DNA of 64,000 nucleotides from Medicago truncatula (Eukaryota; Streptophyta; Magnoliopsida; Fabales; Fabaceae). Position 1 is the stretch's first letter. Every line of letters starts with the position of its first letter. The position numbers and the translations under genes are program-made. A model generated the notes under the pieces. It made no database searches and was not told the origin of the DNA. It worked only from the letters and a program-made list of their open reading frames with translations. Of the stretch, positions 13,740 to 24,660 are shown one piece after another. The stretch is from NCBI RefSeq assembly GCF_003473485.1, contig NC_053049.1, positions 11,036,001 to 11,100,000 on the forward strand. The letters run 5' to 3'.

Positions 13740-14310
13740 ACCTTCTTGCCTTGCTTGAGACTCTTGACCCAAAACATCGTCTGGCTCTAAATCAACTCTT
13801 GTTTAAGTATGTGTTTGAACTTCCCTAACAAGTCCTTGGACAAATTCCATGTCAGCATTCTTCTCTGGCTCTTTGGATACTTTACACGCTCTTATTTGAG
13901 TTTTAGCCAACATCATTGCTTCTTCAATCTCTTCCCTTTCAGCTTCAATGATAGGCTCCACCTCTACACACTCCATAACATAATGTGCAAGAGTAACGTA
14001 TACGTCAACACAATTTCCATTTCTTTTGCAGCGTCAACCATGTTGACAACGTCGCTATTAACAATTAATGACATCAACCCCAAATCATAATCTTCGCCAA
14101 GTTTTTTCTTCATCCACTGCATACCCTCAACACTCCCATAATTACCACACTCCACAACCATTCTTTCAATATCAAATATGCAAAAGAGGTCTAGGTCTAC
14201 ATCCTCCCCACACACGTCGTCCTTTCATTGTATATTCATGGTTACCTCTTCCATTTCTTACAGACCTCCCTCCATGATACATGCAAGTGATATGCCCCCA
14301 TATAAACGAT
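13740..14310 (-). pseudogene. MULE N-terminal (PB1-like domain) fragment
   Basis: Minus-strand pieces read YHGGRSVRNGR, then LDLFCIFDIERMVVECGNYG, then GLMSLIVNSDVVNMVDAAKE, then VDVYVTLAHYVMECVEVEPI, then an acidic/helical stretch. This order matches the PB1-like domain that opens many plant Mutator transposases (HGGxF...GG...L...V..MGY...L...DV..M...I.VYVEH). At least two frameshifts are needed. The MURA catalytic core and zinc knuckle are absent. It abuts the LINE fragment, so one element may have inserted into the other. Confidence 0.6.
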
Positions 14311-15314
14311 AACAACTTACCCTTAAAAAAACATACATCATATAAACATGCAAAATCAAACGAATTAACAACATTCAAATACTATAATATCGCATATAAA
14401 CGATAATAGGATGATTAAAATGGTAAAAGAGAACGATTATTCCCATATCAACCTTATTTATAAAAAAAAAAAAAATCTTTAACATGCAAAACCATTCAAA
14501 CAGGAAGATTTAGATACAAAACATAGACCAATTCCACCATTATGGTAGTTTTTTTTTAGACCAAAAACATAGCTACAAGGTTGCATAACTTATGAGAAGC
14601 GTACCTTATGTATATGGGTCTTACGGTGACAGAATGATGAAGATTGTGATATCCGCAACTGAGGACGCAAGGCGACGATTGGTGGTAGTTCATGTGACTT
14701 TTGGTTGGACGCGGTTGAAAGTGTTGAAAGGGTAAGCAAAAGACAAATGGTTGTTTTGGAATGTCGGGTGAAATTAGGGAGGTATTTGGGGAAAAATTAT
14801 AAAAAAGTTATATACGTGACTTTTCTCATTCAGTCAGTTACCCTTTGCCAGCAAGCATTGACATGTCAGCATCAAATAACCACATCATCGCCTTTAACAG
14901 AACCACGAAAGACGAAATTGATTAATGTTATGCAATTTCGAAGGATAATTAAAATTTTGTTAATGTCAAAGGGTAACTGACACAACTTACAATTTCAGAG
15001 ATAATTACTTATTCACTCATTTATTTTGTTGGGTTATGCTAACAAAAATACCATCAAAACATTTGTTAAAGAAACCAAAAATATCATGTTTGCATTGGAT
15101 TCAACGTCATTTTAAATATTTAAAATTTAAATTCATTACTTTTCATAATTTTCTAATACAATATTTTTATTCTCTTATCCTATGCCAAAAACACTGTTTT
15201 AACATTTCTCTATTTTGTTGTTCAATACTTGTGTAAAAAAAAAAATGCAAAACAAATAGTGAAATCGGTTTTGTGGGAGTGAAAAAAGCAGCCGACATTG
15301 TTTTTACTTGATGT
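14311..15314. other. Intergenic, distal upstream of the RVE gene
   Basis: AT-rich with no supported gene. A short open stretch at 14705-14980 has no recognisable similarity. CCAAAAATATCATG near 15070 contains an evening-element-like AAAATATC core, one base from the consensus, noted because the next gene is a clock regulator. Confidence 0.35.
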
Positions 15315-15320
15315 CACGTG
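15315..15320 (+). promoter_or_regulatory. G-box CACGTG upstream of the RVE gene
   Basis: A perfect palindromic G-box within ATGTCACGTGTACAT, about 170 bp before the start codon. G-boxes bind bHLH/bZIP factors (PIFs, HY5) and are common in light- and clock-regulated promoters. Whether it is used here is inference from position only. Confidence 0.45.
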
Positions 15321-15490
15321 TACATACATACAGTCATTAACCACCAACAAATTTCTAGAATGTCCATTACAACGCTTCGTCGTTTATCAAATACCAAACA
15401 CTGCGAACAAAACAAAGACAAGAGCAACAGTAAAGTAAACTACACCAACAGACACATACACGCGAGATAATCGAAATTACGGTTTTGGTT

Positions 15491-18400
15491 ATGGTATCTA
15501 TAAACCCTAATCCAACACCACAAGGTTTCTACTTCTTCGATCCTTCAACTATGGCTCTTCCCGGTGTTAACAATCTTCCTCCACCACCTCCGCCGCCATC
15601 TACTACCGCCGCCGCAGCATCTACCGTTCCTGAGGATCCTAATAAGAAGATCCGGAAACCATATACGATTACTAAATCTAGAGAGAGTTGGACTGATCAG
15701 GAGCATGATAAGTTTCTAGAAGCTCTTCAATTGTAAGTTGGATTGAAGAAGAAATTGCTTATATTGTTAATTAATTAGGTTCTGTTTGTATCATTATTGA
15801 ATATTGTGGAAAATGATTATGTCGGGAATTTTGGTGTTTTTGAATTTTCTTGATGAATTAGGGTCTGTTTGGATTTACATTTACTTAGGATTATTATTAT
15901 TGAGGAAAAAGATTAGCGGCCTGTTTGAATTGGGACTTATTTGATTTTATCTACTGTTCGAGAGAGCTTATGAAAATCGCTTATGAGTTATGACTTGTTC
16001 ATAAGTTGTCTTCAGCTTATTTCCATAAGCTCTTCAGGATCTTATAGCTTATTCGAAAACAATTTGACTTTATTTTATCTTTTGTTATGGAAATAGCTTA
16101 TAATAAGCGCTGATATAAGATAATTGCTTATGCTATCAGCTGCTCGTTAAGTTGTTTAAAACAGCGCCGGGGTTTATGAAAATTTGCGATTGCCTATATT
16201 TTTGTGGAATTTCACTGTTCTCAAGTTTTCTTGATGATTAAAGGTGATATTTGGTCGTGAGTCAGGAATGTTAATCAGTCAAGTAATTAGTGAAGACCAA
16301 TGATTTTCAATGATCAAAATTGGTTTTTTAATTGGAGTTTATCCACAAGTTTACCCAAAGAAAAAAAGGGCAGCCCAATGCACGAAGCTCCTGCATAAAC
16401 AGGGTTCGGGTAGGGGTCCCACCATTTGGTGTATTGTACACAGCCTTATCTTGTTTTTTTACACAGTAGGTTGTTTTCAGAATTTGAACCCGCGACCTTT
16501 CAATCACATGACAACAACTTTACCGCCAAGACTCCCCCTTTTACAACAATTTTACCCTATTTTTCCAAAAAAGAAATTTGATATAGTTTGATTGTTACTA
16601 GTATTTATTTTTTGGTTTTGAAGAGTCTAGCTGCTAAACACTGACATAAGTGTCGTATGTTGAGAAGTGCGGAATCCTAGTTTGAATCCACATCCCTACA
16701 TACACACTTCCAGTGGCAGCGCTATGTATATAATATTGTTCTTTTCTTCGTCAACTTTCTGTAAGCCTTTATCACTCTCTTTCACATCGTAATTAAAGCA
16801 CCACCATTTTGTATTCAAAATCGTCTTCACTTTTCTTTTCTGGGTAGTACCAAATGAAACATTTTTCAATCTGTTTACAACAAAGTTTAAATTTTTCATT
16901 CAGTTTGTGAAGAAAGTTTGCATGTTTTTCTTTTGGGTTTATCTTTCTCTACTTAAACTTAGATTTGAAACGGCAAGGAAATGATGTTTATATAGTAAAA
17001 GGTTTGAGTTGGAAGAATATGGATTTGTGTAGTAGTGACAGTGATTTGAAGTTTTTAAGGTAAAAAAAATACAATGAAGATGGCCCCTGTCTTTTGCTTA
17101 GTTATGCATTGTGACACTCGCAACATCTTCTAAATCAAAATGGGTTGTAACAAAAGGCGTGGGTTGCATTCTAGTATGGAATGATAATCTAGACTTCTCC
17201 CCACATTCTTAATCACTTCAATTACTTGTCTACTATTATCACTCTTCTTCCTGCGTTGATTACAATCTTTATTCTGATCCTTGTAATGTTTACACTATTC
17301 ACAAGAATTGGGATTTTAGTTTACTTAATACCAACTACTGGAGACTGGGAATTGAAATAATGATTTGAAAGAGGGATTGTAAGTATTATAGTTTATAGAA
17401 ATAGAAATTGTCCTTTATTTTCAGGTTATGGCCTCTCGTGTTTATGGTTTATTTATTTACAACGTTTTTTACTTAAACTTTTCAGCCACAATAATAATAG
17501 TAACCTCTTACAGTCTTTCTCTTCTAAGGATCCCTCATCGAACAAGTACCACTGCTTGAAGTTAATACCCGAGTTATAAGGCTGCTGCCCCCTTCATTTA
17601 AGTAACAGTCTGCAAAATGCAGATTCTGCTATGAAAATGTGTTTTAGATGGATTCTTAGGTCGTATGTGAATGCATGATTGGGGATGTGAGGAAAGACCT
17701 GATTCAATCATGATTCAAACAGTGTTTCATTATCTAATTTTAATTATAGACATCGTTTCATCTACATTAATTTTTTTATAGCTTGCAGATTATGCGAAGA
17801 TTAATAATTGAAAGAATTAGGGTTTATATTCTTTCGAAACTCCATGGTTGCATAATTCACTACCTTGAGAAAAATATTAGAAAATATAATGGTCACGGAT
17901 ACGAGTTTAGGGAAATCCATAGAATTGACATTGATTCTACCATTTGTGAGTGTAGGCTGTAGTAGATTGTGTTCTCCAGTAAGTGCTATGTCATGTTTTG
18001 CGGTGTCTGATTAGTGGTTTATACCATGTTTTGTGGTGTCTGGTTAGTGGTTTATTTGTGCTCATTTTCTTCTGTGTTACTGATGATTAATTTCAGATTC
18101 GATCGTGATTGGAAGAAGATCGAAGCCTTTGTTGGTTCAAAAACAGTTATCCAGGTAATTATCATAAAATTCAAAGGGAAACAAAGGACAAGTTATTATT
18201 GGACGTTAGATGGTTTTGGTTTCTTTCAGAGCATTTAAATAATAAATTTATTCAGTATTTCATCATTCTTAAATTTTGAATTCAATACTGTGTATTTTGC
18301 GAAATTTATTCAGTGTCATTACTGAATATATACTTGAATAGAACAGTGACATGGTGATTTCCAAACAGTACTTGGGGACTTATGTTAATTGTGATGTTTT

Positions 18401-21370
18401 TCTTAAAAAACCTGACAGTTGATGATGGGTTAAGAAATAAACCTTTTGGTTGTTACTTTTGTTGAATGGTTAATTAAGATTAAACGAAAGGTGATAAAGT
18501 CATTTACTCATCTTGAATTATGTAATGAGTGTAGTGTTTGTTTTTATCATTTTTCCTTATGATGAATATGTTGACATTCCTTATATGTTCCTCAAATTTT
18601 CCTTTATTTACCCTTCTATGCATAATTATTTTTTGTAGATACGAAGTCATGCACAGAAGTATTTTCTCAAAGTTCAGAAGAGTGGAACAAGTGAACATGT
18701 ACCTCCTCCTCGGCCAAAGAGAAAAGCTGCTCACCCATACCCTCAAAAAGCTCCCAAAAACGGTAAGCGTACTCGACCATATTTGATTACCAGTCGCCTT
18801 TGTCTATTGTATGAATTATGGAATAACACTGGTTTTTATTTTTGCATTATCAGCTCCTACTGCATCCCCCCAAGTCATGGGGACATTGCAACCTTCATCT
18901 GCTTTTGTTGACCCAACTTACATTTATAGCACAGATTCATCATCTGTGCTTGGTACACCAGTTACTAATCTGCCTTTATCATCTCTGAATTTTAATGCTC
19001 CACCGCCAGCCAGTTTGCCTCAAGTGACTACAGGTTTGTTTGTTCTGAACGCCATTATGCTTTTTTCCCTACATTTATCATTAAAAATTGGACTTTTTCA
19101 CTTTGTTTGTTCTAGCAACGATGAAAGTTATGCTAACTTGGAAAGTTTTTTGATTGTTAGATGACACGGGATGGACTGGATCTGGACAAGCCGTTCCTGT
19201 TAATTGTTGCTATAGCAGCAGCAATGAGAAGCAAAGTAGTAAAGGGATTAATGAAGGCAACACGGGCAAGCCTGTTAAAGGTTAGAATTCTTCTTTGTTT
19301 CTAATTTGAACTTGATTCTGCTTAACACAATAGCTTAATAAATTAATCTTATAAAGGATCCTATGATTGTTTGTAATAGTGTTGTGCTTCTTGTGATTTG
19401 ATTGAATTAACTATAACCAAATTCTGAAAACCATAGTTCGATTGTTTTGACATCTCCCAATTGTCTGTCATACTTATGCAATGGTGGAAGTTTTCTACAA
19501 GATTCAACTTGGTGAAAATAAATATTTTCATTTATTAGGATTTTAACAAGTGGAGGAAGGAACTTGTGTGTGAGGTTTTTATCAGTTAGACTAGGCTTAT
19601 TTCATCGTAGTCTAGTATATCCACGCTGAACTCATATGTGCTTGGCCAAAGAAATTGCGGTCCTTGTAAAGTCTCAATCGTGAACAACAAATTTAATAGA
19701 TTCATAAAGCTACAAGAGGGGTGTGTGGCAGGGATTGAGCGAGTGGGATATTGAAGTACTTGAGTGTTAACTTTTAATTTTATTGTGATCTGCATGAATC
19801 TATCTATGCAAATACAACATTATTAAATTGAACTGAAGGATGAATTCTCCCTGGCCGAAAATACAGGCCGAAGATATTATGGGTTTCAATGAAATGTATC
19901 TATGATCAAGGAACAACAATCATGTTGAATCACGAGTTTTGGAATGGGTTCTTGTTAAGAAAATAATAGGAAACATGCATAAGGAGTGTCACGGTGTTCC
20001 TTGAAGCTTTTGGTTTAAGGATGCAAATGTATTGCTAAAATACACAATTTTCTAAGAAGCACAAAAAACTTAAACCCTAAAGCTGCTGATGTTTTGGTGT
20101 GGGATAGGGAGAAAAAGTAAAATTTTACAGGCTTCTGCAAGGCAGTGCTCCTGCTCACTTAAAAGTGATATAGATAAGAGTTGTTTTGCAGTTACTATTC
20201 GATAGTTTTACATCAACCACACATATGAAGAGGTGGGCCAAAACCCTAAATCTGTAGTTCTAATCTTGTCGGGGTTCAAGAAACAAGAAGGGCTAGGTGA
20301 GAAGTGTTCGATACAACAAACCCATGCCTTATAAAATAGGGACTGCAATTTGTTTTCTATTATTAAATGTGAATTCACTGTCTAGAGTGAGCAGTGCATA
20401 TAATAAGCACTTGTCTGTTTTCCTAACATTAATACCAAAGTAGTATGTTTTAGTCATTTACATCATAGTTTGATTATTTCATAATCTAATGTGTGAGTAA
20501 CTAGGAATGTTTATGAACAGTATTAATACTTTTAAGTTCATATATTTTGTAATGCTGGATATCTGATATTGTGATTGTTAAGCATATATTTTTGCTAGTA
20601 TATTCATGTTTCATGGATTCTTGCCTTACTCCTATTTCACCTTCTCCTTGCAGTCATGCCAGATTTTGCTCAAGTATACCGCTTCATTGGCAGTGTATTT
20701 GATCCAAATTCAACCAATCAACTACAGAGGCTAAAACAGATGGACCCAATAAATGTTGAAACGGTAATTGATCTGAAGTCCTTTCTTTGCCTCCGTGTCA
20801 TTCTGTTTTCTTTTTGTCATGCGCCGGTCCATGGGTTAAAAAGGGGGTCTTAATCTTTGTTCTTTAATTTCATTGCTAATGTCTGAATAATTTACATGGT
20901 TCTATTGTGCAGTCACTTTTGTTGATGAGAAACCTCTCCATTAATTTAACGAGTCCTGAATTTGAGGATCATGTAAGTGTTATCTTCATTAGCCATAGTA
21001 TTTTTTCTCTTAGCGTTTTACTTTTACCAACAGACAATGTAGTTACTGCACACATTAACGTAGATGCCTCTGTCTTCCCTTTTATTCTGCTGTTTTTATC
21101 ATATATAATTATACAATGATTTTGTTACCAGAAGCCTTGTACAATGATAGAATCTTGTCTACAACAATGCAATTAAGTCGTTAATTTCATTTTACTTTTC
21201 AAAATATAAACTGCATTATACACTACTGACTGATTTGTTCCCCGAACATTTAATCTATGCAGAAGAGGCTACTGTCATCATATGATCCCGACTGCGAGAA
21301 GGCAAAGTTTGCTAATCCAAGCAGCAAATCCATGACTGTTAAATCCGAAAATGCCGTTCTGTCTACTTAG
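15491..21370 (+). CDS. REVEILLE-type (LHY/CCA1-like) MYB transcription factor
   Basis: Eight exons with GT-AG borders and consistent phases: 15491-15732, 18097-18154, 18639-18762, 18854-19033, 19161-19280, 20654-20763, 20913-20972, 21263-21370, giving 333 residues. The N-terminus is Pro-rich (eight prolines near residue 30). A single MYB repeat spans about 64-111 with [16 protein letters not shown] and the diagnostic SHAQKYF at 103-109; a basic [16 protein letters not shown] follows. Residues 242-308 ([38 protein letters not shown]) are the C-terminal LCL domain that in Arabidopsis RVE8/4/6 recruits LNK coactivators. Members bind the evening element and act in the circadian clock. Domain plan and length fit the RVE3/4/5/6/8 group; the neighbours favour RVE3/RVE5. 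The start is the ATG giving MVSINPNP. Intron 1 is 2.36 kb and holds a SINE and a MITE. Confidence 0.95.
15917..16173. mobile_element. MITE-like element in RVE intron 1
   Basis: The ends GGCCTGTTTGAATT and, inverted, GGCGCTGTTTTAAAC resemble the CAGGGCCTGTTT-type ends of plant hAT MITEs. The interior repeats AGCTTAT/ATAAGCT in both orientations. No clear target duplication was found and the limits are approximate. Confidence 0.4.
16361..16537 (-). mobile_element. Au-type SINE in RVE intron 1
   Basis: Read on the minus strand, this has a tRNA-like head (A box GTCTTGGCGGTAAAG, B box GGGTTCAAATTC) and then the body word TGTACAATACACCAAATGG, a diagnostic part of the plant Au SINE. It continues through GGGACCC to the terminus GGGCTGCCCTTTTTTT. 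About 175 bp, apparently near full length. It lies antisense in the first intron of the RVE gene. Confidence 0.85.
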
Positions 21371-22236
21371 GGTGTTACCAGCGGTTTGTCTTGAAGTAGG
21401 AGAAAGAGGAGACGAGGACAAAAGGTTTTGCTGAAAGAATTTAGAGTGTAGATGGTTGCATCATGCATGTACATGGAACCCATATGTATGCCTTTTGGAT
21501 AGATTTCTTGTCTGTCTGTCCTAGGCATTGGTTAGATAGTTAATAGTATCCTAGTATTTCGTGTGGACTACGTGTAAAACTTAAGAAGATGGCTGTGCTT
21601 AGAATGCAGGATAATGAGTGTCCTGTTTAGGTTACTTGTGGAGGCTATGCTGTACAGTTTTTTGAGTGGGGTTTGAAGGGTTACGCCTTGAAGCTTCTTT
21701 CTAATATTAGTACGGAAGAGCGATGTTAGGATTTAGGAGGTGCTCGTTCGTTTGTGTTGTATATAAACTAATAAAATGGTACTGTAGATAAGTTTTAATC
21801 TTGTTTTCATGCATTGTGGATACTTGAATAAGGCTAATACAACCAAATCGTGACAGGTTATTCTGATACAACCAAATCCAACCTTTGTCAAGAGGACGCA
21901 CTTTGCACTGGTCATTACAAAATGGAATATGTTCTAAATTTTAATGTTAATGGTTATTGGTAGAATACATTTTGTTATGGTAATGGATTGGTTTGGTTCG
22001 ACTTTTGGTAGAAAAAATTCTAATCAATTAAAAGTTCCGGTTTAGTTTGGTTTTGTACAAATTTTGTGATTGAATCCGAACTGGACTAACACGATGAAAT
22101 GCGGGTTGGTTCAAGTGACTGGTTCTATTTAAAGTATAAAAACTGAAAAATTGTATTTTTTTTTTCCCTCTCAAATATGTTCAGTTCACGAGGATCACAT
22201 TCATGTGAACAAATCTGTGATAAACTGCGGATTACA
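21371..22236. other. RVE 3' UTR and flank
   Basis: The first few hundred bases are the probable 3' UTR of the RVE gene. Between about 21960 and 22130 GGTTTGGTTCGAC and related GGTT/AACC words recur, a style of low-copy repeat also seen near 32430, 46460 and 54690. No gene. Confidence 0.4.
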
Positions 22237-22400
22237 AGTCAATCAAGCTTGCTGTTGACTTCAGCTTGAAAAAATTAATGAAAAAGAAATATTTATTATT
22301 AAATCTACCAAAGAACTGAGTCAATCAAGCTTGCTGTTGACTTCAGCTTGAAAAAATTAATGAAAAAGAAATATTTATTATTAAATCTACCAAAGAACTG
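22237..22400. repeat. Recent tandem duplication, 2 x 82 bp
   Basis: Copies 22237-22318 and 22319-22400 look identical. Each begins AGTCAATCAAGCTTGCTGTT and ends CTACCAAAGAACTG. Identity implies a very recent duplication. Confidence 0.93.
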
Positions 22401-22977
22401 AACCCTGATTCAAATTAGTCAATCAAGCCAACAAATCAAATTAAGCAACAAAAAATATAAAGAATAATCCTTCAAGAAAAATAAAAATAAAGAAGTAAAG
22501 TCACATGTGAACAGAACAGTGGAGAAGAACAAAACAAATGAAAATCAAGAGCTGACAGAAACTTGCTCATAAAATGAGAAAAAATTCATCAACATGACTC
22601 TTAGAGAAGAGACTTCTTACTAGACTCCACCCCTCAAAATTTTATCGTTTATGCCAATTTTTTATTTTAATTTTTTTCCTTTATATTCTCAAAAAAAACC
22701 CTAACAAATTATGCCTTTGCTTTATTCGATTTATAGAATTTTTTTATTTTATTTAACATTTTTTCACTTTATAAGTAAAAATTCAAGTTAAAATAGTTCA
22801 TAGTTGCTAAACATTAACTATTTTTATATAAAAATTGATATGACATAGATATTCATAAATACTTATATAAAAATAAAAAAGTATATTGACGGACTATATG
22901 ATAATATTAACTAAATATTTTAATGTAAATGATAATTTTGACCGATATAGTGTACAATCAATAACCATTTTAAAATT

Positions 22978-23297
22978 GGCTTAATTACATTTTTCCTGCT
23001 ATCTTTTGCTAATTGTGCGATTTTGCACACTATCTTTTGCCCCTTTTCTGGTTAGATGAACCTTCTTGTGTTTAATTGCACTTTTGCTCCCTATCTTTTT
23101 GCCAATTGTGCGATTTTACACCTTTTTTTTTTTTTTGGAATGATTTTGCATATCTTTTGTCCCCTTCCCCTCTTTTAATGATGATTTTGAACAAAAACAC
23201 AATTGGCAAAAAATGGGTGCAAAATCGCTAAAAAAAAAAGAAGGGGAGCAAAATCTCACAATTGGTAAAAGATAAGAAGGGAAAGTGCAATTAAGCC
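22978..23297. mobile_element. MITE with 9-bp target duplication, 320 bp
   Basis: The outer arms are inverted repeats: GGCTTAATTACATTTTTCCT on the left and GGCTTAATTGCACTTTCCCT on the right when reversed. Further inside, CTATCTTTTGCTAATTGTGC recurs in inverted form. Flanks are identical 9-mers TTTAAAATT (22969-22977 and 23298-23306). A 9-bp duplication is characteristic of Mutator-like elements, so this is a non-autonomous MULE by inference. No coding frame. Confidence 0.85.
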
Positions 23298-23396
23298 TTT
23301 AAAATTTCAATATATTAAAAACCGTTGTCACAACTTGTTACACATTCAGAATTAAAATGACTATTAACTCCATGGACTATTGTGACATTAACTCTA

Positions 23397-23582
23397 AGGG
23401 TAGTGTTAACTTGTGCCTTGAGAGTACGTGTTAAGACCTAAAAGAAGAAACTTTATCTAACATTTTGTGCATTTAAATGATTAAAAAGTGAAATATTAAA
23501 TTCAATGCACACATTTCAATAAATTTTTCCTATATTTAAATCATTAACTTGTGCCTTGAAGTACAAGTTATAACATTTCCCT
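23397..23582. mobile_element. Small MITE, 186 bp
   Basis: Left arm AGGGTAGTGTTAACTTGTGC; right arm reversed AGGGAAATGTTATAACTTGT. AACTCTA directly flanks both sides (23390-23396 and 23583-23589). The paired words TTAACTTGTGCCTTG and CAAGGCACAAGTTAA also make each arm a small hairpin. It lies just upstream of the FAR1-like pseudogene and could be mistaken for that element's end. Confidence 0.7.
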
Positions 23583-24660
23583 AACTCTAATTATGATTTT
23601 TTCAACCCCTTTTCACAAACCTACCTACTTCGCTCACTCACTACTTCCACTTATATATACCCTCTCTTTCTTATCTAGGTTACAAACTTCATTCAACCCT
23701 TACATTTGCCGCCGCTGTCGCCCCTACTAAAATCCAGATCTAACTCTCTGCAATTCTTCAATATCCATGTAATTAAAGGTTGCTAAAGATCTGATGCTAA
23801 AATATCGCCTATGGTGGTTTCTAAATGGATCCAGCATTGATAATTTATCATTCAACTGTGATTTCCTTGATTAATTAGGTAATTATGAGTTTCTTTTCTC
23901 TGAATGTTTCTTTTCTTTAGATCTTAAAAAAAATGTATTTATCAACAATTTTGAATTTTTTTTATTAATATGTTAATTTTGTTGTAATCTTAAATGTTTG
24001 TCTAAAATTCACTGGTTTACTACGCGTATCACAAGTAAATTATGACAAAAGATTTGTTAGGTTTCAATCCTGGCGAGTTCTAGCGTGAGCATGTGTTATA
24101 GGTCTCTCTCGGTGAAACTGACTTTTGTACCGCATATAGTGGGTGAAACCGATTTTTTTATTAAATATTTAATAGTTTATTTAATATGTTTTTTCTATTT
24201 CTTTATTTTCCCAAAAAAACTAAACAAACAAATTGTTAAAAGAGGCATACAGTAAATATGAAAGAAAGAGAAACTGAAAACATAGAAGTGTGAAGGATCT
24301 GAGGTTAAAGAAGGCGAAACCAGTTGATACCCTGGAGGGAGGTTGATACCCAGTTGAAGATCATAACGAACATCAAGGTACTGATATGTTTAGTTGTTGT
24401 GCATCTCATTTGTGTTTTGTTAAAAGCAAAATCGATTGTTGTTTTGTTAAGAGGTGGAGGGATTGTAGATGAAAACTACAATCGATCTCCCTCGTATTTA
24501 AAACCCTTGAATGTTGAATGAGTTTTAAGATTTTTGTAGAGACTTGTTTAGAAATTAGGCATGTTACTGTTGTTTGGGGTTTTATGTATCGCACACACTT
24601 TGGAAAAGTTAATTAACTTTCTGTTTACCTGATTCATTTAAAATTTTGGTATTCAGAAAA

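Noticed and set aside
23397..23582. Terminal inverted repeat of the FAR1-type MULE
   Set aside because: The AGGGTAGTGTTAACTTG arm has its own inverted partner 150 bp away and a flanking duplication, so it is a separate small MITE.
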